Below, piece after piece: positions 14,657 through 20,093 of a DNA stretch of 38,238 bases (its first letter is position 1; every line of letters begins with the position of its first letter). The DNA lies in the IMG/VR virus record IMGVR_UViG_3300046028_005467, positions 1-38,238 of that record; one strand, 5' to 3'. This DNA is from a virus. The notes below the pieces were generated by a model. The model did not search any database, had not been told where the DNA came from, and saw only the letters and a list, made by a program, of their open reading frames with translations. Made by a program: the position numbers and the translations under genes.

Positions 14657-15142
14657 TTATTTCCAAAGGTTGTTGTGCTTCATGTAGCCGATAAGGGCAA
14701 GATTCACAATATCCATCCACGAATCCTCAAGGGATTCCGTGTCTGGGTTGAACTTCTGATCCATAAGATATTTGATGCGGGCGGCCTTTTCCCCCACGCG
14801 CAGGTTGATGCCGTATTCCCCCAGCCATTCAATGTTGCTCATGCCATACATCTTCTGCTTCTCGTCAAGCAGCTTCAGGCATTTCAGGAATGACACAAAG
14901 GCTTTCTTGGCAATCTCCGTCTCAATCCCCGTGTCCCGCAGAATGGTGGAGACAGGATCTTCCACGGTGAGTCGGCGGTATTCGTAGTCCTCGTTGTCCG
15001 TGAGCAAGCGGCCCACTTCCGGTATTTCCACCTCCACAATTTCGCGTGGGGCGAAGCCAGAGGAGTCAATCACAACGAAGTCTCCTTGTTTTAACGTGTC
15101 CCCATTGGAAAGGGAGCGGGTGTTGTCGAATGTAGGAATCAT
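14657..15142 (-). CDS. Nucleotide-modification-associated (DUF1599/Nmad1-like) protein
   Basis: 161 residues from ATG 15142. The C-terminal 70 residues, with KMYGMSNIEWLGEYGINLRV, GEKAARIKYLM and ESLEDSWMDIVNLALIGYM, match the helical pattern K-x-YG ... R-x-x-K-x-x-R ... D-x-x-D-x-x-N-x-A-L-I of phage DUF1599/Nmad1 proteins, related in logic to MazG-type nucleotide hydrolases. Nmad1 was named for its association with DNA-base-modification genes. The N-terminal part is a small beta region. An alternative start lies 14 codons upstream. The substrate is unknown. Confidence 0.55.
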   Translation of the reverse strand: MIPTFDNTRSLSNGDTLKQGDFVVIDSSGFAPREIVEVEIPEVGRLLTDNEDYEYRRLTVEDPVSTILRDTGIETEIAKKAFVSFLKCLKLLDEKQKMYGMSNIEWLGEYGINLRVGEKAARIKYLMDQKFNPDTESLEDSWMDIVNLALIGYMKHNNLWK

Positions 15143-15147
15143 GGTGT

Positions 15148-15318
15148 TTATTTGTAGAGCAGGGTTGCGGTGTATTTGCCGCACTTGACTATTACGTATG
15201 GTCTTTCTGGGGCCGCTGACAAGCTCGAAGTGGGGTGTTTTACAACTATTTTTGGGGGCGGCGGAGCGGCTGGCTTCTGTTCTGGCTGCTTAATCTCATC
15301 CCCGAACAAGTCCTTCAC
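15148..15318 (-). CDS. Small ORF with Pro-rich linker, 56 aa, GTG start
   Basis: It begins at GTG 15318 within the stop of the upstream gene (GTGA overlap) and ends five bases before the next start. Sequence: MKDLFGDEIKQPEQKPAAPP then KIVVKHPTSSLSAAPERPYV and a beta-like IVKCGKYTATLLYK end. The MKDLF opening is shared with the tiny ORF at 10541. No family is recognised. Confidence 0.6.
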   Translation of the reverse strand: MKDLFGDEIKQPEQKPAAPPPPKIVVKHPTSSLSAAPERPYVIVKCGKYTATLLYK

Positions 15319-15653
15319 TTCGCCGTGCGGTGCTTGCGCAGCCGATTGAACAGGCGAATCTTTGGCAGCCCGTGTTTCTTGGCAAAGGCAGTGGTTTGCC
15401 CGTAGGGCGGGAACGCCCCGTGGGTTTTCACCAGATCTTCCAGCGCGGCCTCAAGGGTTGAATCAACCTTTTTGGGGGCCAGGCGATTGGGGCGGTAGTG
15501 CTTGGATACGGGCGGAGCAATCTCCACCTTCATGCCCTCTGCCCTCACCTTGTTTATGTCAACGCGAAGACGGAGCATCTTCTCGGAAGACGCCAGCATT
15601 TTTTCAGCGCAGCGCACGGCGCTGCTTTCGGGGGTATTTTGTGTCCAGTTCAT
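15315..15653 (-). CDS. Hypothetical basic protein, 112 aa
   Basis: A helical N-terminus (SSAVRCAEKMLASSEKMLRL), a basic middle (SKHYRPNRLAPKKVD) and a C-terminal helical module (TLEAALEDLVKTHGAFPPYG, AFAKKHGLPKIRLFNRLRKH) resembling small DNA-binding domains. It sits 21 bases after the helicase gene and may be a helicase loader or accessory; this is inferred from location only. Confidence 0.55.
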   Translation of the reverse strand: MNWTQNTPESSAVRCAEKMLASSEKMLRLRVDINKVRAEGMKVEIAPPVSKHYRPNRLAPKKVDSTLEAALEDLVKTHGAFPPYGQTTAFAKKHGLPKIRLFNRLRKHRTAK

Positions 15654-15674
15654 ATTTTTATTTTGAGTTTGGGG

Positions 15675-16988
15675 TTAAATTGCCGCCTCCATAAACCTTG
15701 TCGTTCGTCCGTGGAAGCGCAGAGGAACGTGCGCCAGCGGGCCGTCCCGCAGCTTGAGCTGCAACAGGTCGGTGTCGAAGTATTCCATGTCCAATGCCTG
15801 CCCCGGCTTGCGCCATAGCGCCAAGCAACGGTGGGCATCCTCCTCGATCCCGCCAGCATCCCGGAAATCCGTGCGGGTCGGCTCCCGGCGTTCGCTCTCG
15901 CTGCTGCGGCTTAATTGCGCTCCCACCACCAAGGCGCAGCCAAGCACCTTGCGCAGAGGAATCATGGCCTTGGAAACAAGGCTCATGCGCTCATAGGGCG
16001 ACTTCCCGCCTGTGCCGCCGACAAGGCCAAGGTAGTCGAGGATCACCAGATGGGGCTTAAACGTGCTGGCAAGCAGGCGGCAACGGCTCTGGATCTGGCC
16101 CAGGGTCATGTCGCGGTCATAAATCACCAGATTCTTCGTGCTTCCGGCAAAACGCAGCTTGTCGATGAACTCCTTTTGCTTCCCCGGAAGCTCCTCCGCC
16201 AGCTTTTTTACATTCACTTGGGCACGCTGCCCAACAATGGCCTTCAGAACTGCCTTGTCCTCAGTCTCTAACGTAAAGAAAGCAACCCTGTGCCCCTGTG
16301 CTATGGCCGTTCCGGCAAGCTGGGTGAGGAAAGACGACTTGCCGTGGGAGGTTCTTGCGCCAACGACAACATACTCATGCTGCTCAATAGGGGTGGCGTA
16401 GCGGTCAAAAGAGGGCAATCCGGTGCAAATGAGGGTCCGGGTGGCCTTATCCCCGCGAATCGCCTCCTCGGCGTCCAGAATGGCGTCTGCGGCGATCTCT
16501 GGAAGTTGCCGGTGCGTGTGGCTAACGCTGCTTACAACCTCCGCCACCTGTTCGAGAATGGGGCTAATGCTTGCCAGGTCTCCGGCCCCGTCCTTAATCC
16601 CCTCCGCCGCCGCCTTCAAAAGCCTGTTGGCTTCCCGCTTGCGGAAAAGCTCATGCAAATGCTTGATGTATTCAGGCGCGTGCAGGGTGGTGTCAACGTC
16701 GTGCTGGGTGAGGGCGGAAACGCCTCCCAACCCCTCCAGCTTGGCGGCATTTCCGGCGCAGGCGGCGTAAATCCCCGCAGACGAGCAATCCGCGCCCAGC
16801 ATTGCCTGCTCGCAAATGACGCGCCATAGCGCCCTGTGCTGCGGGTGCTGGAAGTGGGCATCCGTTATACCCGCCTCCTGTGCCTTGCCGACAGTTTGCC
16901 CGCCCCTTTCCTCCAGCATGGCGCAGCCGATGAGTTTGCTTTCTAAAGCGATGTAATGGCTGTATGCCATTTCTTGTGGTGTTTCCAT
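15675..16988 (-). CDS. DnaB-like replicative helicase
   Basis: 437 residues. The N-terminal helical domain (1-115) is DnaB-like (LESKLIGCAMLE, HPQHRALWRVI). The RecA-like domain has Walker A VVVGARTSHGKSS (207-219), Walker B LVILDYLGL (314-322), sensor QLSR (358-361) and RDAGGIEEDA (376-385). There is no primase domain or zinc finger as in T7 gp4, so priming and polymerisation must come from the host or unrecognised genes. It is preceded by the GTGCAA-box region. There is no Shine-Dalgarno before the ATG at 16988. Confidence 0.93.
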   Translation of the reverse strand: METPQEMAYSHYIALESKLIGCAMLEERGGQTVGKAQEAGITDAHFQHPQHRALWRVICEQAMLGADCSSAGIYAACAGNAAKLEGLGGVSALTQHDVDTTLHAPEYIKHLHELFRKREANRLLKAAAEGIKDGAGDLASISPILEQVAEVVSSVSHTHRQLPEIAADAILDAEEAIRGDKATRTLICTGLPSFDRYATPIEQHEYVVVGARTSHGKSSFLTQLAGTAIAQGHRVAFFTLETEDKAVLKAIVGQRAQVNVKKLAEELPGKQKEFIDKLRFAGSTKNLVIYDRDMTLGQIQSRCRLLASTFKPHLVILDYLGLVGGTGGKSPYERMSLVSKAMIPLRKVLGCALVVGAQLSRSSESERREPTRTDFRDAGGIEEDAHRCLALWRKPGQALDMEYFDTDLLQLKLRDGPLAHVPLRFHGRTTRFMEAAI

Positions 16989-16994
16989 TGGTGT

Positions 16995-17029
16995 TATTAA
17001 AGTGGCAAGTTAATATTAAAGTGGCAAGT
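16995..17029. repeat. 16-bp tandem repeat before the helicase gene
   Basis: TATTAAAGTGGCAAGT occurs at 16995-17010 and 17014-17029 (19-bp period), seven bases upstream of the helicase ATG. In the leftward transcript it lies where the ribosome or a repressor would bind. Both copies are exact. Confidence 0.8.
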
Positions 17030-17078
17030 GCAATCTACGAATCGCCCCCGGTGAGGGCGGCGAGTTGCCCGCGATTTT

Positions 17079-17183
17079 GTGCAACGTGCAACCCCTAAAG
17101 GGGAGTTGCACAGTTGCACGAAAACTAACGGGAGCAACTTTGTGCAAAATCGTGCAATGCTCAATTCTGCACGAAATTTGCAC
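17079..17183. repeat. GTGCAA/TTGCAC box array (two palindromic clusters)
   Basis: GTGCAA at 17079, 17086, 17142 and 17152, and TTGCAC (its complement) at 17106, 17114 and 17178, plus a one-mismatch CTGCAC at 17167. Cluster 1 folds as two GTGCAA boxes, a CCCCT-AA-AGGGG centre and two TTGCAC boxes. Cluster 2 pairs GTGCAAAATCGTGCA with TGCACGAAATTTGCAC. The spacings inside pairs are 7-8 and 10-11 bp. It could be origin iterons, repressor operators or RNA hairpins. Confidence 0.8.
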
Positions 17184-17187
17184 GGTT

Positions 17188-17196
17188 TGGTATAGT
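17188..17196 (+). promoter_or_regulatory. Orphan extended -10 (TGgTATAGT), plus strand
   Basis: TGG plus TATAGT (5/6) lies five bases past the last GTGCAA-type box. No plus-strand gene follows for kilobases, so any transcript would be antisense to the 17274-18943 genes or a replication primer. No -35 is visible. Confidence 0.35.
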
Positions 17197-17273
17197 TTAG
17201 TTGACCTTCAGTTGGTGCTCCGCTTTGGGCGGCGGGCGTCAGTGTTAAGTTTAATAGACTTTGGCGCGGGTGC

Positions 17274-17411
17274 TCATTTGTTGATGGCCCAGATGGCCAG
17301 CCAGATGGGGGCGAGGCAAAGCGCGAACACGGCACACAACGCCCATGCGGCCAGGATAAAGCACGCCACTTCCTTTAGACATTGCAGCTTGCGGGTGGGT
17401 TTGGTGGTCAT
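17274..17411 (-). CDS. Small single-pass membrane protein, 45 aa
   Basis: MTTKPTRKLQ with a basic N-terminus, then a hydrophobic segment of about 28 residues (VACFILAAWALCAVFALCLA plus PIWLAIWAI). It starts within the stop of the upstream gene (ATGA, 17408-17411). It could be a small lysis or superinfection-exclusion membrane protein, or holin/antiholin-like; only the membrane segment is certain. Confidence 0.6.
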   Translation of the reverse strand: MTTKPTRKLQCLKEVACFILAAWALCAVFALCLAPIWLAIWAINK

Positions 17412-18019
17412 TTGGTTTTCTTGGGTTGAGGGTGGATGCCGATGGCGGCGAGGGCGGCGAGTTGCTTCTCAAGCTCGTCGTGCGAGTCGCACCACTTGAA
17501 GCTCTCGTAGTCGCACCACTTGAAGCCCTCGTAGTCGTTCTCTTTGCAAGGCGGCAAGTAAAAAACGTCGCCCTCCAGCGCGGTGATTTGTGCGCGGAGG
17601 GCTGTAATCTCGGCTTGGTCTTTTTTTGACGGTTCGCAATGCGGCCAGCCGCACGGTTTCGCCAACCGCTCCACCTCGGCGCGGGCCTCGGTGAGTTCCG
17701 CCTGAGCACGTTCAGCCCTGTCTTGTGCTAGGAACAAGGTTGCGGCGGCGGTCTTGGCGGTTTCCGCCATGAGGTCGCGGGCTTCTTTGGCCTCGGTGAG
17801 TTGGGTTTGCGCAGCGTGATACTTTGCCGCCCACTCCTGACCGGCCTCACGGTTGCGTTGGGATTCAGCGGTCATCTCGGTGAGTTCCCTCTCTATGGTG
17901 CGGGCGAACTTCAACATTTCCGGCCCGTTTATGAGTCCGTTCGAGAAAAACGTGGCCTGATTATGGGCATCCGTCCTCGGCGTGGGGCTGGTCGCCCCGG
18001 TAGAATTGGTTGTGTTCAT
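17408..18019 (-). CDS. Coiled-coil protein, 203 aa
   Basis: The N-terminus TSPTPRTDAHNQATFF is a pattern seen in phage proteins of unknown function. It is followed by a long coiled coil (residues about 40-150; ELTEMTAESQRNREAG, AEITALRAQITALEG) with a C-x(4)-C pair (KPCGWPHC). A short internal repeat, DYEGFKWCDYESFKWCD (about 162-178), comes from a tandem DNA duplication. The role is unknown. Confidence 0.65.
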   Translation of the reverse strand: MNTTNSTGATSPTPRTDAHNQATFFSNGLINGPEMLKFARTIERELTEMTAESQRNREAGQEWAAKYHAAQTQLTEAKEARDLMAETAKTAAATLFLAQDRAERAQAELTEARAEVERLAKPCGWPHCEPSKKDQAEITALRAQITALEGDVFYLPPCKENDYEGFKWCDYESFKWCDSHDELEKQLAALAAIGIHPQPKKTK

Positions 18020-18060
18020 AAATACGTGTTGTTAACGCTAATGTTGAGTTCGCGCACTTA

Positions 18061-18312
18061 TCAAGGCGCTTGCAACCTATAAAAACTCTCTCTTTTCCCG
18101 GTATATGGATTGTTTATAGTGTAATTCTCCACGTTCACACCCATCTTCCTGGCGTCTGCCGCCCTGCTGTGAATGGCATACCCGCCCACCCTTGCCACCA
18201 ACGTGGGCAAGTCCACCCAGCGGTTGTTTGCGTTGTGCAGCACCTGTATCAGCCGATCTGTCTGAGAGGGCGCTTTGCCCTCGGCCTCAAATTCCATTTG
18301 TGTTTTGTTCAT
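18061..18312 (-). CDS. Winged-helix-like DNA-binding protein, 83 aa
   Basis: TDRLIQVLHNANNRWVDLPT, LVARVGGYAIHSRAADARKM, VNVENYTI and GKRESFYRL form the helix-helix-helix-wing pattern of small phage wHTH proteins (two helices, recognition helix over HSRAADARK, beta wing ending SFYRL). It is a candidate regulator of this operon or of the GTGCAA boxes nearby; no target is demonstrated. Confidence 0.65.
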   Translation of the reverse strand: MNKTQMEFEAEGKAPSQTDRLIQVLHNANNRWVDLPTLVARVGGYAIHSRAADARKMGVNVENYTINNPYTGKRESFYRLQAP

Positions 18313-18319
18313 AAGAAAA

Positions 18320-18943
18320 TTATGCCTTGTTGCGTTCGTCTTTTAGGATTCGGGCGCTGTCGGAAACGGAGCCGATCTTCGCGTTGCCGGAAACGTGGTC
18401 GATCTTCGCGTTGCCGTAAACGGAGCCGATTCGGGCGTTGCCGTAAACGTAGTCGATCTTCGCGTTTTCGGAAACGTAGTCGATCTTCGCGCTGTCGTAA
18501 ACGGAGCCGATATTCGCGCTGTCGAAAACGTGGTCGATTCGGGCATCCAATACGGAGGCCACAAAAGCGTTTTTTACCCTGCCAATCTTGGCCCCTGGAG
18601 CAATGATAAATTGCCCACCGATCAACAAAGCAACCTCGCCATTCACGAGGATGCTTTTTATGAAAAAGTCCATCTTCTCGGCCACCGCCGCCTTCATGTC
18701 CTCATCAAACCAAGCGGGCGTCCGCTCCTCGTCAATGTCTAGCTTGTATTTCTCTGGCAAATGGGCCGCGCTCATGTCGGGCGGGCTGTATTCAATGCGG
18801 GCAAAACGTAGCTTGCCGTCGTCCCGCAAACTATGCAGGTCGATAAGGTCGGAGTGTGAATCTGTCCAAGGGGAAAGAAGTAGGCGGAATCCGCCCTTCT
18901 GTTTAGCGTCCTTAACGACAATAGCTGACTTGAATTTACACAT
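18320..18943 (-). CDS. Nonapeptide-repeat beta-solenoid protein
   Basis: 207 residues from ATG 18943 (MCKFKSAIVVKDAKQKGGFR); a start 14 codons upstream is possible. The N-terminal ~120 residues are a mixed globular domain (KGGFRLLLSPWTDSHSDLID). The C-terminal third is seven tandem 9-residue repeats A-[KRN]-I-[DG]-[HSY]-V-x-x-[SN], preceded by degenerate ones, predicted to form a beta-solenoid with Ala/Ile/Val stacked inward. It overlaps no neighbour. The repeats suggest surface binding, ice/ligand mimicry or DNA mimicry; none is shown. Confidence 0.75.
   Translation of the reverse strand: MCKFKSAIVVKDAKQKGGFRLLLSPWTDSHSDLIDLHSLRDDGKLRFARIEYSPPDMSAAHLPEKYKLDIDEERTPAWFDEDMKAAVAEKMDFFIKSILVNGEVALLIGGQFIIAPGAKIGRVKNAFVASVLDARIDHVFDSANIGSVYDSAKIDYVSENAKIDYVYGNARIGSVYGNAKIDHVSGNAKIGSVSDSARILKDERNKA
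18356..18544 (-). repeat. 27-bp tandem repeat array (7 units) within the solenoid gene
   Basis: Seven in-frame 27-bp units encode the nonapeptides; units differ by a few substitutions (GATCTTCGCGTTGCCG / GATTCGGGCGTTGCCG types). Such arrays expand and contract by slippage, so repeat number may vary among relatives. It is not CRISPR: there are no spacers and it is fully coding. Confidence 0.9.
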
Positions 18944-18956
18944 GGGGGTTGTTTTA

Positions 18957-19358
18957 TTAATGAGAAATAACGGTGTTGCGTTCAATGAAATTCAACACCT
19001 TGCGCCCGTAGGCGCGTGTTGCGGCCTTTTGGTGCCCCTTGGGGCCACCGTTATGCACACGGGCCAGCGTGTCGATGTCGCCACGCTCCCATGCTTCCGC
19101 TGCGTGCCTCTTGAAATACGCCGTAGCCACCTTTCGGGCATAGCCAAGGTGTGCCACATTTTCATAAGCTCCCGGCACACGGCTATCGGCATGGTAACCG
19201 CGATGGATCTGCAAAGGGCCAAGGGCCGCGCCCTTGTCTCCCCTTATTGCTCCAAGCCTGCCCGACGTTTCCACATGATGCAACGCCTTCCAAAAAGTCT
19301 CTGGTGCGGCTCCGTTTGCTACGCAAACCAACCCAAACGCTAACATGGTGTTTTTCAT
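18957..19358 (-). CDS. Muramidase / lytic transglycosylase-like endolysin
   Basis: 133 residues from ATG 19358. The hydrophobic N-terminus (NTMLAFGLVCVANGA) looks like a signal or signal-arrest-release anchor. The core ALHHVETSGRLGAIRGDKGA, ALGPLQIHRGY and DTLARVHNGGPKG...AYGRKV matches lysozyme-fold transglycosylases: catalytic Glu30 in VETSG, then G-D-x-G-x-x-x-G-x-x-Q-I. It would cut peptidoglycan at lysis, or locally during entry. It is the first gene after the structured leader and lies on the strand opposite the holin-like genes. Confidence 0.82.
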   Translation of the reverse strand: MKNTMLAFGLVCVANGAAPETFWKALHHVETSGRLGAIRGDKGAALGPLQIHRGYHADSRVPGAYENVAHLGYARKVATAYFKRHAAEAWERGDIDTLARVHNGGPKGHQKAATRAYGRKVLNFIERNTVISH

Positions 19359-19848
19359 TGGCCGCATTTGAATCACCCTTTCAACATGGCGTCAATCGCA
19401 TTTCTCTTTTTATTTTTAGCTGTCTCCTTCGCTCCTTTTCCTTAAAAAAGGAGCGTGTGTTTCAGGGGGTGTCGCTTCGTCATTTAAGCTAGGTTTTGGC
19501 TTCTGGACACACCTCGCCCCGCTAAGGGGTCGAGGGAATTAAATGCTTCATTTAAGAAGGTTCGGTTCGTTGTCTCTTTCAAGCACAGGGGAACGGCCAG
19601 GAATCCCTGTATTGCTTGAAACGCTCGGAGCCCTTAGGCTCGCCTTAGCATGGGCGCGATCCCATTGCGTTTTTTTCTTAGCGTTCAAGCGTGCGCGGCT
19701 TTACGGCTCAGGGTTCTTTTGTGTTATCGCGGGAAAAGGAAATCCGCCAGAGCGCCTCTAAGTTCGCATTGGCGGATATTGACCACCGATTAGGTGGCAA
19801 AACACGTTGCGGCCTTAGAGAGCCGAGGTAAAGCACTTTTGCTCTACC
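19359..19848 (-). ncRNA. Hairpin-rich leader / structured RNA candidate
   Basis: About 490 bases with no convincing gene, transcribed leftward from the promoter at 19854-19862 toward the muramidase. Consecutive hairpins (plus coordinates): 19827-19848 (GGTAaAGCA/TGCTcTACC), 19783-19797 (CCACC/GGTGG), 19742-19777 (ATCCGCCA/TGGCGGAT), 19648-19668, 19628-19641 (GAGCC/GGCTC), 19577-19621 (14 bp with a 3-nt bulge), 19539-19555 (TTAAATG/CATTTAA), 19512-19535 (CCTCGCCCC/GGGGtCGAGG) and 19430-19455. Most stems are perfect. It may be a regulatory 5' leader or a stand-alone RNA; no known class is recognised. Confidence 0.55.
19430..19455. repeat. Perfect 10-bp inverted repeat
   Basis: CGCTCCTTTT (19430-19439) and AAAAGGAGCG (19446-19455) with a 6-base loop. 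In the leftward RNA one arm contains AAGGAG, which hairpin formation would hide. No T tract follows on either strand, so it is not a plain terminator. Confidence 0.75.
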
Positions 19849-19853
19849 CCACC

Positions 19854-19862
19854 AGTATATCA
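19854..19862 (-). promoter_or_regulatory. Extended -10 promoter (TGaTATACT), leftward
   Basis: On the minus strand CGTGATATACT gives TG-n-TATACT with no good -35. Predicted start is about 19847, at the top of the first leader hairpin. It faces away from the plus-strand promoter at 19923, and the two share CGTGATATA as an inverted repeat (19856-19864 and 19921-19929). Confidence 0.6.
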
Positions 19863-19922
19863 CGTTTTTTTGCTCTGCCCCTGTTTTTCTTTCATTAGCT
19901 GAAAAATCCTTGACTCAAACCG

Positions 19923-19931
19923 TGATATAAT
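19923..19931 (+). promoter_or_regulatory. Extended -10 promoter (TGaTATAAT), rightward
   Basis: CCGTGATATAAT gives a perfect TATAAT with TGn. A TTGACT at 19910 is only 10 bp away, too close to serve as a -35. Predicted start is near 19938, at the foot of the inverted repeat that begins the RNA candidate. Confidence 0.65.
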
Positions 19932-19933
19932 AT

Positions 19934-20093
19934 CCTCTGCAAATAGGAACCCGCAAGGTTCTACCCCCCGCAGGTTTCGTGGTGTTTCCGACGGGGGTTC
20001 TTTTTGCAGAGGGAGGAACACCCTAAAGCTAAAAAAATCAACCTCTGGACAGAGGCGAAACTAAAAAAAGCCCCCAGAAATGGGGGCTTTTTT
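19934..20093 (+). ncRNA. Small structured RNA candidate with terminator
   Basis: CCTCTGCAAA (19934-19943) pairs with TTTGCAGAGG (20003-20012), enclosing two hairpins: GAACC/GGTTC (19947-19961) and CCCCCG/CGGGGG (19965-19997) followed by TTCTTTTT. A further CCTCTG/CAGAGG hairpin (20042-20054) precedes the strong terminator at 20064-20093. No start codon with a useful frame occurs. The expected transcript is about 155 nt, or about 65-75 nt if it stops at the inner terminator-like hairpin. Function unknown; no known family is recognised. Confidence 0.6.
20064..20093. terminator. Bidirectional intrinsic terminator
   Basis: AGCCCCC (20069-20075) pairs with GGGGGCT (20082-20088) around AGAAAT, with an A tract before and a T tract after, so it works on both strands. 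It ends the rightward small RNA and the leftward early cluster, whose last stop codon (20092-20094) overlaps it. Confidence 0.93.

Larger units (their letters stand above)
16989..17273. other. Non-coding region upstream of helicase: origin/operator candidate
   Basis: 285 bases with no credible gene. It holds a 16-bp tandem repeat next to the helicase start, an ATCGC...GCGAT inverted repeat (17040-17075) and eight GTGCAA-type boxes in two palindromic clusters. It also holds a plus-strand extended -10 with no gene behind it. This is the densest repeat region of the genome and lies immediately before dnaB. Confidence 0.6.

Noticed and set aside
17251-17709. Minus-strand 152-codon frame overlapping the coiled-coil and membrane genes
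   Set aside because: Arg/Pro/Ser-rich shadow frame; the alternative frames show an ATGA junction and a clear transmembrane segment.
18356-18544. CRISPR-like array (27-bp repeats)
   Set aside because: Units are contiguous without spacers and encode regular nonapeptides in frame.
19543-19761. Plus-strand 72-codon ORF in the hairpin-rich leader
   Set aside because: It covers several perfect hairpins, has no ribosome site or neighbours on that strand, and low-complexity composition; the region is better explained as structured RNA.
19910-19931. Classical -35 TTGACT with -10 TATAAT for the small RNA
   Set aside because: The spacer is only 10 bp, far below the 16-18 needed; the extended -10 alone explains the promoter.
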